64,000 nt of DNA from PALSA-1004 sp963829085 (GTDB lineage: Bacteria > Pseudomonadota > Gammaproteobacteria > Burkholderiales > SG8-41): NCBI GenBank assembly GCA_963829085.1, contig CAWHHJ010000017.1, forward strand, positions 1 through 64,000, given 5' to 3'. Below are positions 27,468-36,033 of the stretch, piece after piece. Every line of letters starts with the position of its first letter. Within the stretch, counting starts at the first letter, position 1. Under the pieces are notes generated by a model. It searched no databases. It worked only from the letters and a program-made list of their open reading frames with translations, and was not told the origin of the DNA. Both the position numbers and the translations under genes were made by a program.

Positions 27468-28808
27468 TCAGGCAGCAGGTACGGCTGCGCGCGCAATCGC
27501 CCCGGCATCGGGAAGCGCCGCAACCGACCAGCACAGGCGGACGAGCTCGTCGGTTTGCGAGGCGCTGATTATACCGGCACACAAGCTGCGGCACTTTGTT
27601 TCGATGTCTGCGTCGCTCATCGGTCGCGCAAGCGTGCCAAGCGCGTGCTCGACGTGATGATCAAGGGTGCGCCCGTCCTTGAGACGAATCGATACGCGGG
27701 CTTCTGTCTTTCTCAACTTCGGCTCGGGCGTGACCGTAACGCGTCTGCGCACAGCGACGACGCGCGGGTCGCGCACGCTCGCGTCGCTGAATTGCGGTTC
27801 GCCGCCAGCGCCAAACACAATCGCTGCAGCGGCCGCATGGAAAACGCTGAATTTTCCTTCGAGGCCGGTCTGCGGATCAGCGTTGGCGGTAAGCTCCATG
27901 ACGATCGGGCACACTGACAATTCAACGCTCTGGATCATGTGCGGGTCAAGCTTGTGTTCATTCCGCAGTGTTATGCAACCGTCGATTACGGCGTGCACAA
28001 CCAACCCGCATGCGAACGGCTTATACATGTTGGACATGAGCTCAAAGCGCTCACCGAGCTTCTCGGTAATGATTGTTGGATCGAACTTCGTCGAAAGCAC
28101 GTGCGCCCAGCCGCGAGGCGCTTCTATGGCGCGCGTTGAACTGGTGAAGTTTTGCGCGGCCAACAGCGCCGCTGCCAGACCGTCGTGCGCGGCATGTCCC
28201 GGGTGCAGGCTCTTGCACATGGATCCGAACATTTCGCGCAGCCCAGCGGATTGCGTCGCCGCAATGCCAAGCGCCCAGGTCATCTGCTGCTCATCCAGCT
28301 TCAAGAGTTTGCCCGCCGCCGCGGCGGCCCCGAAAACACCGGCGGTACCCGTGATATGCCAGCCGCGGACGTAATGTTCTGGAAATACCGACAGCGCGAC
28401 GCGGCACTCTGCCTCAACCCCGAGCACGAACGCATGTACAACGTCCTCCCCGCTTAGCTGCCGCCATTCTGCGAGCGCCAGAAGCGCGGGCATGACCGGC
28501 GCGCTCGGATGCACTGCTTTCGCATGCGTGTCGTCATAATCCAGCACATGCGAACTGATGCCGTTGATGAGCGCAGCATGCAGAATATCGGTACGTGCGC
28601 GTCTGCCGAGGATGCCGGCTTGCGGTGCCCCTGAGAAATCGTGCAACGCGGCGAGCGTGCACTCAACTGTTTCGTGCTGCGCGCTGCCGACCGCACAGCC
28701 GGCCCAGTTGACGAGCGCGCGTGCCGCTTCATGGCGAACGCTGGCAGGTATATCGGCGTACTTCGACTCGACGACAAATCGCGCCAGCGCTGCGGTCACC
28801 GGGAGCAT
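27468..28808 (-). CDS. MmgE/PrpD family protein (copy 4)
   Basis: A 446-residue enzyme closely resembling copy 1. Shared blocks include SHVLDYDDTHAKAVHPSAPV, WHITGTAGVFGAAAAA and SNMYKPFACGLVVHA. The Asp-Thr-His and lysine positions expected for family activity are all intact. It starts at ATG 28808, one base after the Bug stop at 28810, so the genes are probably coupled. Its relation to copy 1, which also sits next to Bug genes, suggests duplication of a whole Bug-PrpD unit followed by divergence. Confidence 0.87.
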   Translation of the reverse strand: MLPVTAALARFVVESKYADIPASVRHEAARALVNWAGCAVGSAQHETVECTLAALHDFSGAPQAGILGRRARTDILHAALINGISSHVLDYDDTHAKAVHPSAPVMPALLALAEWRQLSGEDVVHAFVLGVEAECRVALSVFPEHYVRGWHITGTAGVFGAAAAAGKLLKLDEQQMTWALGIAATQSAGLREMFGSMCKSLHPGHAAHDGLAAALLAAQNFTSSTRAIEAPRGWAHVLSTKFDPTIITEKLGERFELMSNMYKPFACGLVVHAVIDGCITLRNEHKLDPHMIQSVELSVCPIVMELTANADPQTGLEGKFSVFHAAAAAIVFGAGGEPQFSDASVRDPRVVAVRRRVTVTPEPKLRKTEARVSIRLKDGRTLDHHVEHALGTLARPMSDADIETKCRSLCAGIISASQTDELVRLCWSVAALPDAGAIARAAVPAA

Positions 28809-28809
28809 G

Positions 28810-29779
28810 TTATTCGGGCTTAACGCCCGTGTCCTGAATCACTTTCGCCCACTTCGCAAGCTCGCTGTGGAGATACGCGCGAAATTCCGCAGGCGTGTTA
28901 CTCACCGGATCCGCGCCTTGTGAAAGCAGGAGGTTCCGTATCTGCGGAGTCTGGCCTATTTTTCTCAATTCATCGCTCAGACGCGTCACGATCTCGCCCG
29001 GTGTTCCCCGCGGCGCCAGCATGCCGAACCACGTAATCGCTTCAAAGCCGGGCATCCCCGATTCCGCCACCGTTGGGATTTGGGGCGCCGCGGCACTGCG
29101 TTTAGCGCTGCCAATCGCCAGTGCACGCAGCCGGCCGCCTTGCACGTGCGGGAGGACGGACAAAGTATTGGCGAACATGAGTTGGACCTGCCCGCCCAGT
29201 AAATCGGTGACTGCGGGTGGTGTGCCTTTGTACGGCACGTGCACGATGTTGATCTTCGCCTGCGACTTGAACACTTCAGTTGCCAGATGCGGCGTGCCGC
29301 CGTTGCCGGTCGACGCATAAAACAGTGAGCCCGGCTTTGCTTTGGCGAGCGCGATGAGTTCCTTCACGTTGTGTACAGGCAATGACGGATGCACCACCAG
29401 AACGAACGGCGCAGACGCAACTATGCCGATCGGCTCGAAGTCCTTCTCGATGTCGTAAGTGATTTTCGGATACAGGGTGCGGCTGATAACGATCGACGCC
29501 GGTGTGAATAAGAGCGTATAGCCGTCGCCGGTCGAGTGTGCGGCAATCTCGGCGCCGATCTGCCCTGCTGCGCCCGCCCGATTGTCGACGATGAACTGCT
29601 GTGCCGAAAGCTTCCGTGAGTTTGGGCGTAAAAATGCGAGCGGTGATATCCGCCCCTGCGCCCGGCGGGAACGGCACGATGACCTTCACCGGCTTGGTCG
29701 GATACGACTGTGCGCCCGCTACACCGATACATATCGCCAATAGGATTAGAGCGAGAGCAACGCGGCGGAAATTGCTCAT
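28810..29779 (-). pseudogene. Bug-family substrate-binding protein, frameshifted as read
   Basis: The N-terminal part (signal peptide ending GVAGAQ, then SYPTKPVKVIVPFPPGAGAD) and the C-terminal part (LVVHPSLPVHNVKELIALAK, VPYKGTPPAVTDLLGG, ITWFGMLAPRGTPG) are both standard Bug sequence but lie in different frames. The break is at about 29603. On the minus strand TTCGGcACAGCAGTTC has one C too many; removing it gives FGQQFIVDNRAG, exactly the family consensus, and one continuous frame of about 322 residues. No stop codons or other damage are seen. It would be the first gene of the operon running down to the acyl-CoA dehydrogenase. Confidence 0.85.
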
Positions 29780-29963
29780 CGGCTATGTCTCCTGGGAACG
29801 GGCAGCGTAGAAGGGCGAGCGGCGCTGGGTGCGCCGGCTTGACGTCGTCTGGCGAAGTCACGCCATACGCGCCCTGATTTTAGCAGCGCGAGGCACCGTT
29901 CACAATTGCACGCACACGGGTAATCAGTCAGCCAATGGCGCGCGGCGCGTACGAGCGCTTACA

Positions 29964-30751
29964 TCAACTCTCGCGCAAGAGTTGCACCGACTCGGCCGTA
30001 AGGCGCGCGACAAAATCCGCCTTGTTGCTGCGCTCGTCGTTACGGCCTTTCTGAATGAATATGAGGTTGTGATAAAAATGCACGCCGACGACCGTCTGGT
30101 CGAATACGGTCGGCTGGTACCCCTGGCGGGGGACCTCCTGATAGTTGAGACCATCGGCGAGGTCTTTGAAAAAGTTCATGAGTGTCGATGGATTTCTCAG
30201 GTCTTCACTGTCGCCGCCTGCGAACTTCCAATATGAAGTCTGTGTGTCTTCGATGACATAAATGCCGTTCTCGCTCAATAGCGGGAACAGCACCTTGAAC
30301 GAAAAGATCACATGCTCACTGAAGTGGCTGCCGTCGTCGATGACGATATCGACGGAGCCCATCTTGCGGTACGTATCGAGCAGACTATCGCGGTCGAACT
30401 GGCTGCCTTTGTAAATCCTGATGCGGTCTTCCTCGAGCGCACTTTTATTGTAGAGGTCGAGGCCATGAATGGTGCTATTCGGGAAACAGGCTTTCCACAT
30501 CCGCAATGAAGTGCCGCCGACATGCGGGTCTTTATAACCACCGACCCCGATCTCGAAATGTTGAGTTTTTGTTTGCGCAGATGCGCGAAGTGTTTTTGAT
30601 AATGCGACGTATAGAAGTGGTCGTCGCGCTTGTCACTGCCGTAGCGAATCGCCAGCTGATCCAGATCATCGGAGTGCAGCAATCCTTGCAAGCGCTGGCG
30701 AAACGCCCTGGACACATGGCGCCCGGCGCGGCGCAACAGTCCAATTAGCAT
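29964..30751 (-). pseudogene. TylE/MycE-like class I methyltransferase, frameshifted as read
   Basis: The two reading frames join to an S-adenosylmethionine-dependent methyltransferase of about 262 residues. The first part has LAIRYGSDKRDDHFYTSHYQ. The second has LRMWKACFPNSTIHGLDLYN, VDIVIDDGSHFSEH and YVIEDTQTSYW. This arrangement (SDK..DHFY, then EIGVGGY, then DDGSH) is that of macrolide-sugar O-methyltransferases such as TylE and MycE; members outside antibiotic clusters are common and of unknown target. At 30556-30558 a run of three A (plus strand) probably should be four; adding one restores LNIFEIGVGGYKDPHVGGTS across the junction. It stands alone, 184 bases beyond the Bug gene. Confidence 0.8.
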
Positions 30752-30855
30752 TTCATCGGGCGGCCGCGTTCAGCGTGCAGCAAATCTGCGCCCGGGCATG
30801 AGATCGTCTCCGAGATACGCTAAAATGCCCGATTCTGAAAATGTGAGGATTCGCA

Positions 30856-31347
30856 GTGAGTAAAGCACTGGTAGGTATCGTCATGGGCAGCCAGAGCGAC
30901 TGGGACATGATGCAGCATGCGGCGCGTCAACTCAAGGATTTCGGCATTGCTTACGAGGCGCGCGCCTTATCGGCGCACCGCACGCCTGATCTGCTGATGG
31001 AATGGATCGCATCGATGGAGCAGCGCGGCGCGCAATGCTTCATCGCGGGCGCCGGCGGCGCGGCGCATCTTGCAGGTGTCGTTGCCGCAAAGACCGCGCG
31101 TCCGGTGTTGGGCGTGCCGATGCCGTCGAAACATTTGCAGGGCCTCGATTCTCTGCTGTCGATCGTGCAGATGCCAAAAGGCATCCCGGTGGCGACTTTT
31201 GCGATCGGCGAAGCCGGCGCCGCGAATGCGGCGCTGTTTTCAGTCGCGATGCTCGCGATGAATGATGCGGCACTTGCGGACAAGCTGACCGCGTTTCGAC
31301 GGAAACAGGGCGATGCCGTGAAGGCGGTCAAGCTGCCCGAGTTGTAG
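30856..31347 (+). CDS. purE: N5-carboxyaminoimidazole ribonucleotide mutase
   Basis: PurE (163 residues) converts N5-CAIR to CAIR in purine synthesis. Family motifs are GIVMGSQSDWDMM, LSAHRTPD with the catalytic His, and FIAGAGGAAHLAGVVAAKT. SIVQMPKGIPVATFAIGEAGAANAAL is typical of the class I enzymes that need PurK. The start is GTG 30856 with GAGG eight bases upstream. It is followed by purC and sua5; purK, which usually lies beside purE, is not in this window. Confidence 0.95.
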   Translation: MSKALVGIVMGSQSDWDMMQHAARQLKDFGIAYEARALSAHRTPDLLMEWIASMEQRGAQCFIAGAGGAAHLAGVVAAKTARPVLGVPMPSKHLQGLDSLLSIVQMPKGIPVATFAIGEAGAANAALFSVAMLAMNDAALADKLTAFRRKQGDAVKAVKLPEL

Positions 31348-31406
31348 TGTTATTGCAGCACAGTCGATCCTTTCTCCTAGTTGTTCAATCCCAAGCGAAG
31401 TGAGCG

Positions 31407-32297
31407 ATGAGCACGCCGACTCTTTTTGAATCCACGATTAAATCTTTGCCGTTCCTGCATCGCGGCAAGGTGCGCGACATCTATGCGGTTGGCGAAGACA
31501 AGCTGCTGGTGATACAAAGCGATCGCCTGTCGGCGTTCGACGTCATTCTTCCCGACCCCATTCCCGGCAAGGGCCACGTGCTGACAGCAATGTCGAATTT
31601 CTGGTTTGCGAAACTCGGCCATGTCATCCCGAATCATCTCACGCATATCGCGCCGGAATCGGTCGTCGACGCTGGCGAGCGCGATCAGGTGATCGGGCGC
31701 GCGATGGTCGTGCGTAAGTTCAAGCCACTGATGATCGAAGCCGTTGTTCGCGGCTATATCATCGGTTCGGGCTGGAAGGATTACCAAAAAAGCGGAACGG
31801 TTTGCGGCATCAAGCTGCCGCCGGGACTCAAAGAAGCGGAACAGTTACCGGAAGTCATATTCACACCTGCGACGAAAGCGCCGGCAGGCCAACACGACGA
31901 GAATATTTCGTATGCGGAAGCGGAAAAAATTGTTGGTCCAGAGCATGCTGCGCGCGCGCGGGCGGTATCGATACAGCTCTACAGTGAGGCGGCGGCGTAT
32001 GCGAAGCGCAAAGGCATCATTATTGCCGATACGAAATTCGAATTCGGCACGGATGAAGCCGGTAAGCTTTTCCTCATCGATGAGATCCTGACGCCGGACT
32101 CATCGCGCTTCTGGCCTGCATCGGAGTACCGCACCGGCATCAGCCCGCCGTCTTTCGACAAGCAGATTGTGCGCAACTGGCTCGAAACCCAGCCGTGGAA
32201 CAAAAAACATCCCGCGCCTCGCTTGCCGCCCGACATACTCGCCAAGACGACGCAGACCTATCACGAAGTGCTGCGCTTGTTGACCGCTGACAACTGA
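31407..32297 (+). CDS. purC: Phosphoribosylaminoimidazole-succinocarboxamide synthase
   Basis: PurC (296 residues) ligates aspartate to CAIR with ATP in purine synthesis. Characteristic segments are HRGKVRDIYAVGEDKLLVIQ, SDRLSAFDVILPDPIPGKG, VVRGYIIGSGWKDYQKSG, DTKFEFGTDEAGKLFLIDE and LTPDSSRFWPASEY. The length is that of the yeast-like long form common in Betaproteobacteria. It is 59 bases downstream of purE on the same strand and is probably cotranscribed. Confidence 0.96.
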   Translation: MSTPTLFESTIKSLPFLHRGKVRDIYAVGEDKLLVIQSDRLSAFDVILPDPIPGKGHVLTAMSNFWFAKLGHVIPNHLTHIAPESVVDAGERDQVIGRAMVVRKFKPLMIEAVVRGYIIGSGWKDYQKSGTVCGIKLPPGLKEAEQLPEVIFTPATKAPAGQHDENISYAEAEKIVGPEHAARARAVSIQLYSEAAAYAKRKGIIIADTKFEFGTDEAGKLFLIDEILTPDSSRFWPASEYRTGISPPSFDKQIVRNWLETQPWNKKHPAPRLPPDILAKTTQTYHEVLRLLTADN

Positions 32298-32440
32298 ATC
32301 CGCCGCCGTCGGTTCAAACGAGTATTTCGGCGGCGCGCTGCTGGCGCTTTATATTCAGTGCACGCGGGTGCTGCACATCGCGTCAGGCCATGCGCTCATC
32401 ATAACTTTTCATCGCCGTCTTGTTCGAGGCGTTCACACCC

Positions 32441-33433
32441 ATGGCCGCCCCGATGATTGCTGACCCGACAATTGAGGAAGCGGTTGCCGTTCTCACACGG
32501 GGCGGTCTGGTCGCATTTCCGACCGAGACGGTTTATGGTCTGGGCGCAGATGCGCGCAATCCGGATGCAATCCGAAAATTGTACGCGGCGAAAGGCCGAC
32601 CGGTCGATCATCCGGTGATCGTGCATGTAGCGGACATGCACGAGCTTGCCAATTGGACGCGCGATATGACGGCGACTGCCCATTTGCTTGCACAAGAATT
32701 CTGGCCCGGGCCGCTGACGATGATACTCAAGCGCGCGCCGGGAGTAAGTGATGCGCTCACCGGTGGCCAGGATACGGTCGGCTTGCGCATACCGGCTCAT
32801 CCGATTGCGCACGCGCTCCTGACGAAATTCGGCGGCGGCATAGCAGGGCCGTCGGCGAACCGGTTCGGTTGCGTAAGCGCAACGTTGGCGGAGCATGTGC
32901 GCGCGGAGTTCGGCGCAGCGATTGATTACGTGCTCGACGGCGGACCAAGTGAAGTCGGCATCGAGTCGACAGTCGTTGATGTCACCGGAGATTCGCCGGT
33001 GATGCTGCGCCCCGGGCATATCAGCGTATATGACATCGAGCGCGCCACGCGTAAGTCGCTGCAGGCGCCTGACGCGCATTCGCCGCGCGTGTCCGGCGGT
33101 CTCGCTGCGCACTATGCGCCGGCGACGCCGTTGCTTCTGATGGAAGGCGACCTGCTGCTCGAGCTTGCGACGACGCTGACGCAACAGGGCAAACGCGTCG
33201 CGGTCCTGGCACTCGACGCCCGTCAACCGCTGCTCGAACATCTCACGTGGAAAACAGCGGCAGCGCATGCATCCGGCTATGCGCACGATCTCTATGCAAA
33301 CTTACGCGTGCTCGACCGCGCGGGCTGCGATGTCATCCTGGTGCAAAGGCCGCCCCACGAGCCGGCATGGGCAGCGATCAACGACCGGCTCACACGTGCC
33401 GCCGCCGGTGCGCGGCCCGCCGAACCGATGTAA
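32441..33433 (+). CDS. L-threonylcarbamoyladenylate synthase (Sua5/YrdC/YciO family)
   Basis: A 330-residue long-form Sua5 protein that makes threonylcarbamoyl-AMP for the t6A modification of tRNA. The N-terminal YrdC domain shows GLVAFPTETVYGLGADA, KIRK-type residues in IRKLYAAKGRP, FWPGPLTMIL, VGLRIPAHP and GPSANRFGCVS. The Sua5 C-terminal domain begins near residue 215 (SGGLAAHYAPATPL). I chose ATG 32441 over an upstream TTG at 32420; a GAGG lies 11 bases ahead, and ATG 32453 is another option. It follows purC by about 140 bases, a neighbourhood also seen in other Betaproteobacteria. Confidence 0.92.
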   Translation: MAAPMIADPTIEEAVAVLTRGGLVAFPTETVYGLGADARNPDAIRKLYAAKGRPVDHPVIVHVADMHELANWTRDMTATAHLLAQEFWPGPLTMILKRAPGVSDALTGGQDTVGLRIPAHPIAHALLTKFGGGIAGPSANRFGCVSATLAEHVRAEFGAAIDYVLDGGPSEVGIESTVVDVTGDSPVMLRPGHISVYDIERATRKSLQAPDAHSPRVSGGLAAHYAPATPLLLMEGDLLLELATTLTQQGKRVAVLALDARQPLLEHLTWKTAAAHASGYAHDLYANLRVLDRAGCDVILVQRPPHEPAWAAINDRLTRAAAGARPAEPM

Positions 33434-33502
33434 CCAGAGATCACGTCTGTTGCCGGCGGAGCTTCGCGAAGCGTCTTTTACCAGCTTGCGTTGTTCGAGT
33501 CG

Positions 33503-33538
33503 AAAAAAAACGCCGACACCCGTTGCCGGATATCGGCG
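33503..33538 (-). terminator. Rho-independent terminator of the MHS transporter gene
   Basis: On the minus strand a 12-pair stem (two G-U pairs) with a GCAA tetraloop occupies 33538-33511 and is followed at once by eight T (33510-33503). It lies 20 bases downstream of the transporter stop. The plus-strand side lacks a T run, so it ends leftward transcription only. Confidence 0.88.
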
Positions 33539-33557
33539 TCGTGCTTGAAGCGCGTCG

Positions 33558-35180
33558 CTAAAGGTCGACGCGTACCTTGTGATCTTTCGTTTCCTTCAGC
33601 AACAGCGTGCCGAGCACTAGCGTCATGGCCGCGACGAGGATCGGATACCACAAGCCATAGTAAATATCACCCGACGCGGCAACCATTGCTGTCGCGAGCA
33701 GCGGCAGCATGCCGCCGAACCACCCGTTGCCAATGTGATATGGCAATGACATGGACGTATATCGTATTCGCGCAGGGAACAGTTCGACCAAAAAGGCGGC
33801 GATCGGACCGTACACCATGGTCACGTAAATGACCATGATTACCAGGATTAACTCCGTCATCACCCAGTTGACCTTGCTTTTATCCGCCGAGGCAGGAAAG
33901 CCCGCGGCCTTCAACGTCTCAGCCGTCTTCGCCTGATCCCATCCTTTCAGCTCGACGTCGCCGATCTTCGTGACGACATTGTCGGTGCTCCCCGCAGGCA
34001 GCGGCATCGACTTGAACGAGATGCCCTGCTTGGTCAGGAAGTCCTTCGCCTTGTCGCAATCAGTGAATTTCGACCACGGTCCGACGAAGATATGAAAGTT
34101 GCAATCGTTCGCTGATACGCTGATCGGCGTCTTCGCGGTTGCCGCTTCAAGCGCCGGGTTCACGTAATGCGTGAGCGCCTTGAACAGCGGGAAGTAAGTG
34201 ACGATCGCGAGCAGGCAGCCTGCCATGATGATGCCTTTGCGACCGATCTTGTCGGACAGCCATCCGAAGAAGATGAAGAACGGCGTGCCAATGATGAGAG
34301 AAGCGCCGATCAGGATGTAAGTAGACTGAAAGTCGAGCTTGAGCGTGATGAGCAGAAAGAATAAAGCGTAGAACTGCCCTGTGTACCAGACGACACCCTG
34401 GCCCGCGGTCGCGCCCAAGAGGGCGAGGAGCACAATCTTGCCGTTGTTCCAGTTAGCGAAACTCTCGGTCAGAGGTGCCTTCGAGGTTTTGCCTTCGCTC
34501 TTGATCTTGAGGAAGACGGGAGACTCCTCAAGTTTCAAGCGGATGTAGACCGAGAACAGGAGAAGAACCAGCGAAACCAGGAAGGGCAGGCGCCAGCCCC
34601 AGTCAGCGAAATCTTTGGCGTCCATGTTGGTGCGGCAGAGCAGGATGATGACCAACGCAAGGAAGAAACCCAGCGTTGCCGTGGTCTGGATCCAGCTCGT
34701 GTCATAGCCGCGGCGGTGTTCGGCAGCATGCTCGGCGACGTAAGTAGCCGCGCCGCCATACTCGCCACCGAGCGCCAGGCCCTGTACCAGGCGCAGGGTT
34801 ACCAGCAGTATCGGCGCAAGCCAGCCGATCTTGTCGTATGTCGGCAGCAGACCGACTGCGAACGTAGCGCCGCCCATACAGATAATCGTTATCAGAAAGG
34901 TGTATTTGCGGCCGACGATGTCGCCGATGCGTCCGAACACGAGCGCGCCGAACGGCCTGACAAGAAATCCTGCAGCGTACGTCGCAAAGGCGGACAACAA
35001 AGCCGCCGTGTCGTTGCCTTTAGGAAAGAACAACGCAGCGAAGAACGGCGCGAGCGTCGCGTACAGGTAAAAATCGTACCACTCGAACACCGTACCTAAC
35101 GAGGAAGCGAAGATGACTCGTTTTTCTTCGCGCTTGAAATCGCTGCCCCCGTGAACTGCGGTAGACGTAGATACAGCCAT
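33558..35180 (-). CDS. MFS transporter, metabolite:H+ symporter (MHS) family, with periplasmic insert
   Basis: A 540-residue inner-membrane symporter related to the ProP/ShiA/KgtP type. Signature parts are SSLGTVFEWYDFYLYATLA at the first helix, FGRIGDIVGRKYTF in the loop between helices 2 and 3, and LRLVQGLALGGEYGGAATYVAEH. There are about 12 membrane helices. An extra hydrophilic segment of about 100 residues (340-437), between helices 9 and 10, should lie in the periplasm; it has two cysteines (360, 375) that could form a disulfide. ATG 35180 has a near-perfect AGGAGG seven bases upstream, so the longer frame to 35294 was rejected. Substrates of the family are organic acids or betaines; which one is unknown. 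Confidence 0.9.
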   Translation of the reverse strand: MAVSTSTAVHGGSDFKREEKRVIFASSLGTVFEWYDFYLYATLAPFFAALFFPKGNDTAALLSAFATYAAGFLVRPFGALVFGRIGDIVGRKYTFLITIICMGGATFAVGLLPTYDKIGWLAPILLVTLRLVQGLALGGEYGGAATYVAEHAAEHRRGYDTSWIQTTATLGFFLALVIILLCRTNMDAKDFADWGWRLPFLVSLVLLLFSVYIRLKLEESPVFLKIKSEGKTSKAPLTESFANWNNGKIVLLALLGATAGQGVVWYTGQFYALFFLLITLKLDFQSTYILIGASLIIGTPFFIFFGWLSDKIGRKGIIMAGCLLAIVTYFPLFKALTHYVNPALEAATAKTPISVSANDCNFHIFVGPWSKFTDCDKAKDFLTKQGISFKSMPLPAGSTDNVVTKIGDVELKGWDQAKTAETLKAAGFPASADKSKVNWVMTELILVIMVIYVTMVYGPIAAFLVELFPARIRYTSMSLPYHIGNGWFGGMLPLLATAMVAASGDIYYGLWYPILVAAMTLVLGTLLLKETKDHKVRVDL

Positions 35181-35361
35181 TGTGCTTCCTCCTAAGGTGT
35201 CGAATGCGGCGCTGCCGTAATCGAGTGCCCGGTTATATTTTGTTGTCGTGATAAATTCACGACGTCCCGATGCGCGACCCACGATAGCGGTCAACGCGTC
35301 GTTACAGCTATTAGGGAAAACCCTTACAGCTTACGCGGAAACGGCGAACGACACCGGATTT

Positions 35362-35991
35362 TCAATGGCTGCCGTCATGCAGCCGCAATTCGAGACCGAG
35401 CTGCACCAGTTCCGCTACCGATGCTACGTTCATTTTGTGCATCACTTTCGATCGATGAGCTTCGACGGTTTTGACGCTGATGCGTAAGTCATGGGCCGTC
35501 GCTTTATTCATCTTGCCGGCGATCACATATCGCATGATCTCGCGCTCCCGGGGGGTCAGCAGTGCAAGCCGGGCGGCGGCTGAATGCGCCCGGCTGCGCT
35601 CTCTTCGGCGCCGGGCATCGAACCGCAGCGCGGCATCGACCGCTGCGATCAACGCGTGCGGATCATAAGGTTTTGCGATGAAATCGAAGGCGCCGCTCTT
35701 GATAACGCGCACGACGGTCGATACGGTGCTGACTGCACTAAGAAAGATGACCGGCATGCCTGCGCCGCGCCGTTGCAATTCGTCCATCAGCTGCAGATCG
35801 CCCGCGCCGGGCAACTGCGACTCGAGCAGGAGGCATCCCGGGTGATCCGCGCTGGTCCGCGCGAGGAACGTCTCCGCGCAGTCATAGGCTGCTACACCGC
35901 GTCCAGCCTCCTGAAGCAGCTTGCCTAACGCTGAGCGCGATCCCTCGTTTGGATCAATGATAAATACGGTCGGCGCAGCCGCCAGGCTCAT
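35362..35991 (-). CDS. FixJ/NarL-type response regulator with Glu at the phosphoacceptor site
   Basis: A 209-residue two-domain regulator: receiver (about 1-125) and LuxR-type helix-turn-helix (LTPREREIMRYVIAGKMNKATAHDLRISVKTVEAHRSKV, split here only by position, about 143-185). The receiver is abnormal. The phosphorylated Asp is Glu57 (GCLLLESQLPG), and the acidic pair reads IIDP, so only one acidic residue remains. The conserved Ser (FLSAV) and Lys (AKPYD) are kept. Glu often mimics phospho-Asp, so it may be active without a kinase; none is encoded nearby. It lies between the hydrolase gene and the MHS transporter on the same strand, with a 181-base gap before the transporter, and could regulate it. 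Confidence 0.88.
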   Translation of the reverse strand: MSLAAAPTVFIIDPNEGSRSALGKLLQEAGRGVAAYDCAETFLARTSADHPGCLLLESQLPGAGDLQLMDELQRRGAGMPVIFLSAVSTVSTVVRVIKSGAFDFIAKPYDPHALIAAVDAALRFDARRRRERSRAHSAAARLALLTPREREIMRYVIAGKMNKATAHDLRISVKTVEAHRSKVMHKMNVASVAELVQLGLELRLHDGSH

Positions 35992-36033
35992 ACAAACTCC
36001 TCGTCATCCGGCACCATTATCAGCGCCGGACGC

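Noticed and set aside
32399..33286. A 295-codon minus-strand frame
   Set aside because: It lies antisense to the Sua5-type gene, which has a clear family pattern; the frame has no ribosome site or similarity.
33511..33538. The hairpin as a terminator for sua5 as well
   Set aside because: On the plus strand the stem is not followed by a T run, so it fits only leftward transcription.
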